DNA from: a bacterium
GTDB lineage: Bacteria; Elusimicrobiota; Elusimicrobia; Elusimicrobiales; UBA9959
Assembly (NCBI GenBank): GCA_021786295.1
Contig: JAJYNO010000017.1
Span: 114,389-178,388 of the forward strand
Direction of reading: 5' to 3'
DNA: 64,000 nt
In this document: in pieces, positions 1 to 9,132 of the stretch
How positions within the stretch are numbered: the stretch's first letter is position 1
Layout: every line of letters begins with the position of its first letter
Program-made: the position numbers and the translations under genes
The notes under the pieces: model-generated
The model's input: the letters and a program-made list of their open reading frames with translations, nothing else
The model's database searches: none
Told to the model about the DNA's origin: nothing

Positions 1-59
1 CCGGTCCCCGGCTTCGGCGGGACTCCGATGAACGGGCGCAGGTTTTGTACAATCTGAGG

Positions 60-779
60 ATGAAACAGAGCAAACTGCTGTTGTCCCTGGCCTTCGTGCT
101 GCTCCTGCAGCCCTCGCTTCACTGCGGCGAATGGGTAATAAAGCACACCGCCTATTATATCCCCGCGGAAGAGGAGAGCTTCCCCGGCTTCCCGCCGCCT
201 CCGGCGGCAGGCTCACCGGAGGAGCGCGCTGACATGACGGCCATGCGCGACTGGGAGCTCAAGCGCAGTACGCAGCAGTGCCAGGGGGCTCTCTCGGAGA
301 GGTACGCCACTTACGAAGAGTTCTTCGGGGACATCAGCCCCTTCCCGAGGCCGCTGCCGCCGGCCGCGGCCGCGATACTGGGGCGCATAAGGAGCGACGC
401 CGATACCGCCGCGGACATCGTCAAGAAGCGTTTCGCGCGCGAGAGGCCGTTCCGGAAGGACCCGACCCTGGACCCCTGTCTGGGCAGGGTAGGGGGACTT
501 TCCTACCCCAGCGGCCACGCCACGATCTCCCGCCTTTACGCCCTGGTGCTCTCGGACGTGCGGCCGTCCATGCGCGGGGAGTTCATGGCGCGGGCCGACC
601 AGGCCGCCCTGTACCGGGTCATAGGCGGTGTGCATTACCCGTCCGACGTGGAGGCAGGCAAGAAGCTGGCCGACATGCTTTACGCCGCCTTCAGGAAAAG
701 CCCCTCCTTCCGGCGGGACATTAAGACGCTGAGCAAGCTCGTAAAAAAAGGAACGCCGGCTGAGCCGGCGAAGAAGTAG
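60..779 (+). CDS. PAP2-family (class A acid phosphatase-like) secreted phosphatase
   Basis: Signal-peptide-like N-terminus; motifs KKRFARERPF, SYPSGHAT and YRVIGGVHYPSDVEAG match the three PAP2 motifs. ATG at 60 preferred over the TTG at 45. Confidence 0.88.
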   Translation: MKQSKLLLSLAFVLLLQPSLHCGEWVIKHTAYYIPAEEESFPGFPPPPAAGSPEERADMTAMRDWELKRSTQQCQGALSERYATYEEFFGDISPFPRPLPPAAAAILGRIRSDADTAADIVKKRFARERPFRKDPTLDPCLGRVGGLSYPSGHATISRLYALVLSDVRPSMRGEFMARADQAALYRVIGGVHYPSDVEAGKKLADMLYAAFRKSPSFRRDIKTLSKLVKKGTPAEPAKK

Positions 780-1136
780 ATGGACGGGGACAGGCTGGTC
801 TATTCCTCCGGGCCTGACGGCAGGGCCGTCTGCCGCGACTGCGGGAGATCCCCCTGCGGATGCGCCGAAGGGCTGGCTGGGGAGCCGCGCATACGGACCC
901 AGACCGAGCCGGTGCGGGTCTCGTTCCGGCGCACCGGCAAAGGCAGCGGCCTCACGCTGGTGGAGAAGCTGCCGCTGCACCCTGCCGGCAAGGAGGAGCT
1001 GCTGAAAAGGCTCAAGAAGCGTCTCGGCGTCGGCGGCACCGTTAAGAACGGCGCGCTGGAGCTGCAGGGCGACCGCAGGGATTTCGTCAGGACCGAACTG
1101 AAGGCCGCCGGCTACAAGGTCCGCCTCATCGGCTGA
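780..1136 (+). CDS. SUI1/eIF1-like translation factor (YciH family)
   Basis: RRTGKGSGLTLVEKLPL...KKRLGVGGTVKNGALELQGDRRDFVRTELKAAGYKV is a typical SUI1 domain; Cys-rich N-terminus. Confidence 0.88.
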   Translation: MDGDRLVYSSGPDGRAVCRDCGRSPCGCAEGLAGEPRIRTQTEPVRVSFRRTGKGSGLTLVEKLPLHPAGKEELLKRLKKRLGVGGTVKNGALELQGDRRDFVRTELKAAGYKVRLIG

Positions 1137-1302
1137 CGGCGCCAGCCGCTCCGGCCGAGGCGCGGATCTTCCCGCCGCAGCGGGCATGGGGCGGCGGTAA
1201 AATGCTAAAATATATCATCGGCAGTCCCGGCACCCCTGGTCTCTGCGGTCCTTGGTTCCCGGAAAAGCAAGCTGCTTCGGCGCCCAACTGGCGCCCGCTC
1301 CC

Positions 1303-3120
1303 ATGATAACCCTGCGCAACGTCTGCAAATCATTCGGTTCACAGGTCCTCTTCGAGGACGCCTCGCTGCAGGTGAACGAGGGCGACCGTTTCGCGCTGGT
1401 CGGCCCGAACGGCGCCGGCAAGTCCACGCTGTTCAAGATGATGCTGCGCGCGGAGGAGGCCGACGAGGGCGAACTGCAGTTCAAGAAGGGCGTGGTGGCC
1501 GGCTACCTGCCGCAGGAGAACCCGCCGCTTTCCGAGAGGACCGTGATAGAGGAAGTGCTGGACGGCGCCGAGGACTTCGACGGGCGCCTCGAGGCCGAGG
1601 GCAAGGCGATACTGATGGGCCTCGGCTTCAGGGTGGAGCATTTCACGCGCCAGGTCAATACGCTCTCCGGCGGCTGGGCCATGCGCGCGGCTATGGCGAA
1701 GCTGCTGCTGAAGAAGCCGGACCTGCTGCTCCTCGACGAGCCGACGAACCACCTGGACCTGGACTCGCTCCTGTGGCTGGAGGACTACCTGCAGGGCTAC
1801 CAGGGCGCCATCTTCGTCATCTCGCACGACCGAGACTTCATCAATAAGATCTGCCATTCCATAGTTTCGCTGCAGGAACACAGGCTGCGCGTCTATCGCG
1901 GGGACTACGAACATTACCTGGAGCAGCGCGAGGCCGAGAAGCAGAAGCTCTACTCCGCCTGGCGCCTGCAGCAGGAGCAGATAGCGCAGATGGAGGATTT
2001 CGTCGCGCGCAACCGCGCCCGCGTCTCCACGTCCAACCGCGCGCAGAGCATGCTCAAGCGCCTGGAGAAGCTGGAACGCATAGAGCTGCCCGCGGAGACG
2101 AAGACCGTGAAGATCCGCTTCCCGCAGCCCTCCCGCACCGCCACCAAGGTGCTGGAGCTCAGGAACATCGGCAAGACCTACCAGGTGCCCGGGCACCCCG
2201 ACATCAAGGTCTACGAGAACTTCAACTTCACCCTGGAGCGCGGCCAGAAGATGTGCTTCGTCGGCCATAACGGCGCGGGCAAGAGCACGCTGCTCAAGAT
2301 GCTGGCCGGCGTGATAGAGCCGGATTCCGGCGAGCGCGCGCTCGGCCTCAACGTGAAGACCGGCTATTTCTCGCAGCACCGCGAGGGCATCCTGGACCCG
2401 CGAAAGACCGTGCTGCAGGAGGCCATGGACAACGACCGGATGAACCCCGAGCTGATGGTGCGCACCGTGCTCGGCACGTTCCTGTTCCCCGGCGACAACG
2501 TCTACAAGAAGACCGAGGTGCTCAGCGGCGGAGAGAAGAGCCGGCTCATGCTTGTGAAACTGCTGCTGGACCCGCCGAACGTGCTGCTGATGGACGAACC
2601 CACCACGCACCTCGACATGGCCAGCGTGGACGCGCTGGTAGCCGCGCTCAAGGAGTTCGAGGGCACGCTGTGCTTCATCAGCCACGACGTCTATTTCATC
2701 AACGCGCTGGCCGATTCCGTGGTGCACGTGGACGGCGGGAAGACCACCGTCTACCCCGGCAACTACGACTACTTCCGCTACCGCCAGGAGCAGCTGGCCA
2801 GAGAGGCGGCGGGGGAGAGGCGCAGCGCCGCCGAGCCGGAGAGACCGGCCCCGGCGCAGGATTACGAAGAGAAGAAGCGCCAGGAGGCCGAGGCGCGCAA
2901 GAAGAGCCGCCACGCCGAGAAGCTGAAGAAAGAGATCGAGTATTCGCGCAAGACCGTGGAGAGCCTGGCCGCCAGAATGTCGGACCCGGCCGTGCACGCC
3001 GACTACAATCAGGTCAAGGAACTCGGTGAAAAGATAGCCGCCCTCGAAGCCAAGATCTCCGCCTGGACCGGCGAACTGGCCGGTATGGAAGGCCAGGAGA
3101 ATGTGAACGCCGTCCGGTAA
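1303..3120 (+). CDS. ABC-F family ATPase (tandem ATP-binding domains)
   Basis: Two Walker A (GPNGAGKST, GHNGAGKST) and LSGG motifs, linker, no TM domain; start set at MITLRNVCKSFG. Confidence 0.92.
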   Translation: MITLRNVCKSFGSQVLFEDASLQVNEGDRFALVGPNGAGKSTLFKMMLRAEEADEGELQFKKGVVAGYLPQENPPLSERTVIEEVLDGAEDFDGRLEAEGKAILMGLGFRVEHFTRQVNTLSGGWAMRAAMAKLLLKKPDLLLLDEPTNHLDLDSLLWLEDYLQGYQGAIFVISHDRDFINKICHSIVSLQEHRLRVYRGDYEHYLEQREAEKQKLYSAWRLQQEQIAQMEDFVARNRARVSTSNRAQSMLKRLEKLERIELPAETKTVKIRFPQPSRTATKVLELRNIGKTYQVPGHPDIKVYENFNFTLERGQKMCFVGHNGAGKSTLLKMLAGVIEPDSGERALGLNVKTGYFSQHREGILDPRKTVLQEAMDNDRMNPELMVRTVLGTFLFPGDNVYKKTEVLSGGEKSRLMLVKLLLDPPNVLLMDEPTTHLDMASVDALVAALKEFEGTLCFISHDVYFINALADSVVHVDGGKTTVYPGNYDYFRYRQEQLAREAAGERRSAAEPERPAPAQDYEEKKRQEAEARKKSRHAEKLKKEIEYSRKTVESLAARMSDPAVHADYNQVKELGEKIAALEAKISAWTGELAGMEGQENVNAVR

Positions 3121-3125
3121 ACGGG

Positions 3126-3265
3126 GCAAGTTCATGCGGCCGCATGGGCCCCTCGGGCACGCGGTCGCGAACACCGTTCGCGCCGCTCGCCACTCGGGCT
3201 CGTCGCTTACGCGAGCCTCGCCCTCCGTGACGGCCCTCGGAACCCATGCGGCCGTATGAACTTGC
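3126..3265. repeat. 140-bp palindromic multi-hairpin element
   Basis: 23-bp imperfect terminal inverted repeat (gcaagttcatgcggccgcatggg / cccatgcggccgtatgaacttgc, 1 mismatch) enclosing hairpins CGCGAAC-acc-GTTCGCG and GGCTCG-tcgcttacg-CGAGCC. Confidence 0.7.
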
Positions 3266-3395
3266 TGGGATATGAAAAGGGATGAATAGTTGTCAGGGGC
3301 TGGAGATGGCGGGGGGGCAGGAGGGTACCAGCCCGCTGCCAGCGACAACGATCAAAGGATCTATGCAGGAACTTTCTAGGAGCACTATACAAGAT

Positions 3396-5234
3396 ATGCA
3401 ACAGGATAACGCCAAGCGCAGGCCCGACCTGCGCAACATCGCCATTATCGCCCACGTCGACCACGGGAAGACCACGCTGGTCGACGCCATGCTCAAGCAG
3501 ACCGGGGCCTTCCGCGACAAGGCCGGCGAGGAAGCCGTCTGCATCATGGACTCCAACGACCTCGAGCGCGAGCGCGGCATCACGATCCTCTCCAAGAACA
3601 CTTCCGTCCGCTACGGCGGCAGCACGATCCATATCGTCGACACCCCGGGCCACGCCGACTTCGGCAGCGAGGTCGAACGCGTGCTCAGGATGGTCGACGG
3701 CGTGCTGCTGCTGGTCGACGCCCTCGACGGCCCGATGCCGCAGACCCGCTTCGTGCTGAAGAAGTCGCTCGCGCTCGGCCTCAGGCCCATCGTCGTCATA
3801 AACAAGGTGGACCGCCCCAACTGCGACCCGCACGCGGCCCTGGACAAGGTCTTCGCGCTGTTCATGGAGCTCGGCGCCAGCGACGCGCAGCTGGACTTCC
3901 CGATAGTTTACGCCGTCGGCCGCGACGGCTGGGCCTCCGCCGACTACCACAAGCCGGAGAAGGACCTGAAGTTCCTCTTTGAGACCATCCTGAAGCACGT
4001 GCCCGGCCCGCTAGACCTCGGCGACTCTCCGCTGCGCATGCTCGTCACTATGCTCGATTACAGCTCCTATACCGGCCGCATAGGCATAGGCCGCATAACG
4101 CAGGGAGTGATCACCTCTGGCCAGCAGGTCTCGATAGCCTCTCCTAAGACCGAGGCGAAGGTCCGCAAGGTCATGCAGCTGATGGGCTACCAGGGCCTGG
4201 AGCGCGTCAATATCAAGGAGGCCCGTTCCGGCGACATAGTGGCCGTGGCCGGCCTGGAGGGGATAGAGGTCGGCGACACCGTCAGCGACCCGGAGAACCC
4301 CGGGGTGCTGCCCGGCCTCGAGATAGAGCAGCCCACGCTCAGCATGGAGTTCTACGCCAACGACGGCCCTTTCGCCGGGCGCGAGGGCAAGTTCGTCACC
4401 GCTACGCAGCTCCGCGACCGCCTGTTCCGCGAGCAGCAGACCAACGTGGGACTTAAGGTGGAGGAGATCCCCGGGGAGGGCGGCTTCAAGGTCAGCGGCC
4501 GCGGCGAGCTTCATCTGTCCGTGCTGATAGAGACGATGCGCCGCGAGGGCTACGAGCTCTGCGTTTCCAAGATGGCAGTCATCACTCACCAGGAGAACGG
4601 CGTTACCGTGGAGCCGGTCGAGCTGCTGCTGCTGGACGCGCCGGCCGAGTTCCAGGGGGCGGTGATGAACGCGCTGGGCGCGCGGGGCGCTCAGCTGAAG
4701 GACATGCATACCGACGCCGACGGCAGGGTCCGCTTCGAGTACGTGATCTCCTCGCGCGCGCTGATAGGCTTCAAGGGCGAGTTCATGACGTTCACCAGGG
4801 GCTCCGGCCTGATGCACCACAGCTTCCACGGCTTTATGCCGGAGGGCTCCTTCAGCCGCCCGCAGCGCAACGGCGTCTTCATCGCCAAGGAGTCCGGCAA
4901 GACGGCAGGCTACGCGCTGAACGGCCTGCAGGACCACGGCAGGATGTTCGTGGGCCCCGGCGAGGACGTATACGCCGGCCAGGTAGTCGGCGAGAACTGC
5001 CGCTCCAACGACCTGATCACGAACCCCTGCAAGGAAAAGAAGCAGACCAATATGCGCTCCTCCACCGCCGACATGTCCATCATACTCACGCCGCCGGTGG
5101 TCATGAGCCTGGAGCAGGCTATAGAGTACGTGGAGGAGGACGAGTTCGTGGAGGTCTCGCCCAAGAGCATCCGCTTGCGCAAGAAGGTGCTGGACCACAG
5201 CCTGCGCAAACGCGGCGACAAGGAGTTCGTCTGA
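3396..5234 (+). CDS. typA: Ribosome-associated GTPase TypA/BipA
   Basis: [21 protein letters not shown]...[12 protein letters not shown]...[16 protein letters not shown]; full-length TypA. Alternative start at 3363. Confidence 0.95.
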   Translation: MQQDNAKRRPDLRNIAIIAHVDHGKTTLVDAMLKQTGAFRDKAGEEAVCIMDSNDLERERGITILSKNTSVRYGGSTIHIVDTPGHADFGSEVERVLRMVDGVLLLVDALDGPMPQTRFVLKKSLALGLRPIVVINKVDRPNCDPHAALDKVFALFMELGASDAQLDFPIVYAVGRDGWASADYHKPEKDLKFLFETILKHVPGPLDLGDSPLRMLVTMLDYSSYTGRIGIGRITQGVITSGQQVSIASPKTEAKVRKVMQLMGYQGLERVNIKEARSGDIVAVAGLEGIEVGDTVSDPENPGVLPGLEIEQPTLSMEFYANDGPFAGREGKFVTATQLRDRLFREQQTNVGLKVEEIPGEGGFKVSGRGELHLSVLIETMRREGYELCVSKMAVITHQENGVTVEPVELLLLDAPAEFQGAVMNALGARGAQLKDMHTDADGRVRFEYVISSRALIGFKGEFMTFTRGSGLMHHSFHGFMPEGSFSRPQRNGVFIAKESGKTAGYALNGLQDHGRMFVGPGEDVYAGQVVGENCRSNDLITNPCKEKKQTNMRSSTADMSIILTPPVVMSLEQAIEYVEEDEFVEVSPKSIRLRKKVLDHSLRKRGDKEFV

Positions 5235-5512
5235 TGGACAACCTGACGATGGCGGGGCTGCAGGGGACCGAAGGCGGCTCGAAGGGGGTCGCGCTGCTGT
5301 CCGGGATGAGCGCCGGCTCGATCATAGCCGCCGTCCTGTTCTCCCTGGTCGGGCTTGTCTACCTTAAGCAGGGCCGGGAGCGGGCCGACGTGACGCGCAT
5401 GGTCTGCGGCGTGGCGCTGATGGGTTACACCTTCTTCGTTTCCGGCACTCTCTATACGGTGCTGGTCGGCGCGCTGCTGACGGCGGCCCCGTTCATTCTG
5501 GACAGGTTCTGA
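5234..5512 (+). CDS. Small hypothetical membrane protein (two predicted TM helices)
   Basis: 92-aa ORF overlapping the typA stop and the next start; hydrophobic stretches. Confidence 0.6.
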   Translation: MDNLTMAGLQGTEGGSKGVALLSGMSAGSIIAAVLFSLVGLVYLKQGRERADVTRMVCGVALMGYTFFVSGTLYTVLVGALLTAAPFILDRF

Positions 5513-6027
5513 TGGGGCGGAACGTGGAGATCAAGGCCCGCGCCTCTGACTGGGACGCCCAGGTCCGCAGAGGAATGGCACTGGCCTCCGCCACCGAGCT
5601 CATCTTCCAGACGGACACCTTCTTCGGCTGCGCCAACGGCAGGCTGAAGCTGCGCCGCGAACGCGGGCGCGGCGCCACGCTCATCTTCTACCGCCGCCCC
5701 GTCTCCGGCGGCCCAAAAACCTCGGACTACGTGCTTATCCCGCTGGCGGACGGCGCCTCCGCGCTCGGGTTCTTTTCCCGGAAGCTGGGCGCGGAGAGGA
5801 CCGTGTCGAAAAAGCGCCTGGTCTGTTTCGTCGGGCGCACGCGCGTGCATTTCGACGAGGTCGATGGGCTGGGGCGTTTCATAGAGCTGGAGGTCGTGCT
5901 GGGGCCGCGGGAATCCCCAGCCTCCGGCCGCAGGGAAGCCGGGGCCCTGATGAAGGCGCTGGGCATAAGGCCCGCCGACCTGCTTGCCGGAGCCTACGCG
6001 GACATGCCGCGGGCGGACAGGGCGTGA
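5512..6027 (+). CDS. CYTH domain protein (class IV adenylate cyclase/thiamine triphosphatase-like)
   Basis: NVEIKAR start, RLKLRRE, FIELEVVLG pattern of CYTH domains. Confidence 0.85.
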   Translation: MGRNVEIKARASDWDAQVRRGMALASATELIFQTDTFFGCANGRLKLRRERGRGATLIFYRRPVSGGPKTSDYVLIPLADGASALGFFSRKLGAERTVSKKRLVCFVGRTRVHFDEVDGLGRFIELEVVLGPRESPASGRREAGALMKALGIRPADLLAGAYADMPRADRA

Positions 6028-6058
6028 AGGCCGGGCCAGGATTTGTATAATTCCGAAT

Positions 6059-7246
6059 ATGGGCGATAAGATCTACTCCAAGGCGGGCGGGCTTCCCAGG
6101 GTCAAGCTGTCGCACGCCCCGGCCGGGCCAAACGCCTTCAAGAGGATGATAGATACGGCCGACCGGGCCGAGCCAGGCCAGCTGGTGGCCGTCTACGACA
6201 AGAACGGCAATCCCTACGGCACGGCCATCTACAACCCGCGCAGCCAGATCACGCTGCGCATCGTCAGCCGGGAGAACCCCGATGAATTCTCCGTGGAGAA
6301 GTTCCTGGACGAGAAAGTCTCCAGGGCGGTTTCGCTGAGGCGCGGCGTGCTGAGGCTGCCGGAGCGGACCGACGCCTACCGGCTCGTCCACGACTACGCC
6401 GACGGCCTGCCCGGCCTGACCGCCGACATCTACAAGGACCAGATCGTTCTCGAGTTCTATTCGCTGGGCATGTACCGGCTCTGGCCGGCCATACAGGCCG
6501 CCTTCAAGAAGCAGTTCCCCGAGGCCGTTTTCCATCACCGCGCCAGCGCCTACACCCAGGAGATGGAGGGGTTCTCGATAAAGCCCGAGGCCGCGGCGTC
6601 CCACAAGACGCGCATCTCCGAGAACGGGGTGCAGTTCGAGCTGGACCTGAAGGCCGGATACAAGACGGGTTTTTTCTGCGACCAGCGCGAGAACCGGCTG
6701 TACGCCTCGTCGCTGGCCGCGGGCCGCCGGATGCTGGACATCTGCGCCTACACGGGCGGCTTCGGCGTCTACGCCGCGAAGCTCGGCGGGGCTTCCGAAG
6801 TGACCTGCGTGGAGCTGGACCCGGAGGCCAGCGCGCTTTCCAGGCGCAACGCCAACATCAACAGAGTGAGCGTGGACGCCGTCTGCGCCGACGCTTTCAC
6901 CTACATGCGGCAGATGCTGGAGCAGAAGCGCCGTTACGGCCTCGTCGTGCTGGACCCGTACAAGCTGGTCTCGAGCCGCGAGGAGCGCGAGAAAGGCATC
7001 TTCAAGTACCGTGATTTCAACCGGCTGGCGCTGTCGCTGGTGGAGGAGGGAGGCGTCTTCGTCACCTGTTCCTGCAGCGGGATGGTGTCGATGGAGGAGT
7101 TCTCGTTCATATTGAGGGGTGCGGCCTCCAACACCGGCCGGCGCGTGCAGATACTCAAGAAGGCCGGGGCAGGGCCCGACCACCCGGTGGCGGCCGACTA
7201 CCCGGAAGGGGAATACCTGAAATGCATCTTCTGCCGCGTCTTCTGA
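6059..7246 (+). CDS. Class I SAM-dependent rRNA methyltransferase (RlmI/RlmK-like)
   Basis: PUA-like N-terminus, then LDLKAGYKTGFFCDQRENR...LDICAYTGGFGVYAAKLGGASEVTCVELD and a C-terminal CSCSG. Confidence 0.9.
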   Translation: MGDKIYSKAGGLPRVKLSHAPAGPNAFKRMIDTADRAEPGQLVAVYDKNGNPYGTAIYNPRSQITLRIVSRENPDEFSVEKFLDEKVSRAVSLRRGVLRLPERTDAYRLVHDYADGLPGLTADIYKDQIVLEFYSLGMYRLWPAIQAAFKKQFPEAVFHHRASAYTQEMEGFSIKPEAAASHKTRISENGVQFELDLKAGYKTGFFCDQRENRLYASSLAAGRRMLDICAYTGGFGVYAAKLGGASEVTCVELDPEASALSRRNANINRVSVDAVCADAFTYMRQMLEQKRRYGLVVLDPYKLVSSREEREKGIFKYRDFNRLALSLVEEGGVFVTCSCSGMVSMEEFSFILRGAASNTGRRVQILKKAGAGPDHPVAADYPEGEYLKCIFCRVF

Positions 7247-7282
7247 CGCGCGGCTTCGGGCAATAGCGGGCAAGGGGGAACC

Positions 7283-7741
7283 ATGAAGGAACGGGAGCGG
7301 ACCGAGCATCTCAGATTTCTGGCCGAGGCCGTCATCGAGGCCCGCAGGGGTCTGAAGGAGGGCGGCATACCTATAGGCGCCGTGCTGGTGAAGGACGGCA
7401 GGGTAATAGGCCGCGGGCGCAACAGGCGCGTGCAGAAGAGGTCCGCCATCCTGCACGCCGAGATGGACTGCCTGGAGAACGCCGGCCGTCTGAAAGCCGC
7501 CGACTATAAAAAGTGCGTCATCTACTCCACCCTCTCCCCCTGCCCCATGTGCACCGGGGCCATACTGCTCTACCGGATCCCGACCGTGGTGATGGGAGAG
7601 AACGCGACCTTCAAGGGGCCGGAGAACTACGCCCGGAAGTTCGCCAGGTTGATAAACCTGGATTCGGAGGAATGCAAAGGGCTGATGCGCGGCTTCATAA
7701 AGGCGCGCCCCGGGCTCTGGCGCGAGGACATAGGCGTTTAG
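7283..7741 (+). CDS. Nucleoside/nucleobase deaminase (cytidine deaminase-like zinc enzyme)
   Basis: HAEMDCLENAG ... LSPCPMCTGAILL zinc motifs. Confidence 0.88.
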   Translation: MKERERTEHLRFLAEAVIEARRGLKEGGIPIGAVLVKDGRVIGRGRNRRVQKRSAILHAEMDCLENAGRLKAADYKKCVIYSTLSPCPMCTGAILLYRIPTVVMGENATFKGPENYARKFARLINLDSEECKGLMRGFIKARPGLWREDIGV

Positions 7742-7774
7742 CGCCCTCGGCTCGGACACCGGACCGGACCTGAT

Positions 7775-9046
7775 ATGAAAAAATTGATCAGCGCATTGGA
7801 CAGGGGGCAGGTCACCACCTTCTCGCGCAGCTCCTATGAGACCGTGTTCTCCGTCTTCATGGTGGCCCTCGCCTGGCTCTACAGGGGGAACCCGCTGATC
7901 GTCTATCCCGCCGTACTGTACTGCTTCCTGGTCCTGCTTGGCTCCAACCTTGTCTTCAATTACCTGCTGCGCAGGCGCACGGCCGTGAACACCTGGCTGG
8001 TGGACCTGATACTGCTGGTGAACTTCTGGACCATAACGGCCATACTGGTCTACTCCGGCGGCGGCGACTCGTATTTCTGGGTGCTTTACCTGCTGCCGGT
8101 GTTCGCGGCCGCCCTTATGGCCAGGGCCAAGGACGCGGCCGGCATGGTCGCGCTCTGCGCCATAAGCCTGGTCGTCCTGAGCTGGCCGGTCTCCATCTGG
8201 GACCTGGCGGGACTGCTGGCCCTGTCCGCCAAAATAGCCGTGGTCTCGTTCTCGGCCTGGGTGGTTTTTACCACGGCGCAGGCCAGGAAGGTCTCCGAGG
8301 CGGGGCTGGCCTTCAAGCGCGCGCAGGTGGAGGCCCTTTCCAGGGACATAGAGGCCAAGGAGACGGCGCTAGTAAAAAGCGCCTCCTCCAGCGAACTTGG
8401 TACTCTCGTCGGGGGGGTATTGCACGACCTCGGCAACGTGATCTCGGTCATCCTGCTCAGCTCCGAGATAGCGGCCGAAGCGGAAGGGCCGGAGAAGGCG
8501 GACCTGGACCGCACGCTGAAGGCGGCCAGGCTGGCCAAGACCATGATCATCAACGCGATGGGCATAGTGCGCGGCCAGGATTACGTTTTTGAGCCGGTCT
8601 CTCTGGGCGAGGTGGCGGAATCGGCCTGCATGCTCACCAGCTACGCCGCCAGGAAGGCGGGGGCCGAGATAAAGGTGGACATCCCCAGGTCCCTTCCCAT
8701 GATCAGGGGCAGCCGTGTGCATCTGGAGCGCATATTCATAAACACCATCCTGAACTCCCTCTCGTTCGTCAGCGCGGAGGGGCTGGTGCGCCTCTCGGCT
8801 TCGGCGGAGGCGGACGGCGTGAAGATAGAGATCTCCGATAACGGACCCGGGTTCCCCGAAAAGATGCTGGGCGAAGGCATCAAGGCCTTCGGGACCACGC
8901 GCAAGGAAACGGGCGGCACCGGGCTTGGACTTTTCGTCTGTTCCCAGATCGCGGCGCGGCACGGCGGAAGAGTGGAGCTGGCCCGCGGCGAGGGCGGCGG
9001 CGCCCTGGTGCGCTTCTTTCTCCCGCTGGACGGTCCCAGGACCTGA
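7775..9046 (+). CDS. Membrane sensor histidine kinase
   Basis: N-terminal TM segments, LVGGVLHDLGNVISVILL H-box, HATPase DNGPGFP, GTGLGLF. Confidence 0.88.
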   Translation: MKKLISALDRGQVTTFSRSSYETVFSVFMVALAWLYRGNPLIVYPAVLYCFLVLLGSNLVFNYLLRRRTAVNTWLVDLILLVNFWTITAILVYSGGGDSYFWVLYLLPVFAAALMARAKDAAGMVALCAISLVVLSWPVSIWDLAGLLALSAKIAVVSFSAWVVFTTAQARKVSEAGLAFKRAQVEALSRDIEAKETALVKSASSSELGTLVGGVLHDLGNVISVILLSSEIAAEAEGPEKADLDRTLKAARLAKTMIINAMGIVRGQDYVFEPVSLGEVAESACMLTSYAARKAGAEIKVDIPRSLPMIRGSRVHLERIFINTILNSLSFVSAEGLVRLSASAEADGVKIEISDNGPGFPEKMLGEGIKAFGTTRKETGGTGLGLFVCSQIAARHGGRVELARGEGGGALVRFFLPLDGPRT

Positions 9047-9132
9047 GCCCGGGGCGCGGCCGGTTTTTATATAATGGGAGCAGGCCGGGGTGCGGCGTCG
9101 CAGCAGGGGCGGTCGCTTGGGGAGGGGGGAAA

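Noticed and set aside
780-1136. Eukaryote-like SUI1/eIF1 protein as evidence of horizontal transfer
   Set aside because: YciH-type SUI1 proteins are widespread in bacteria.
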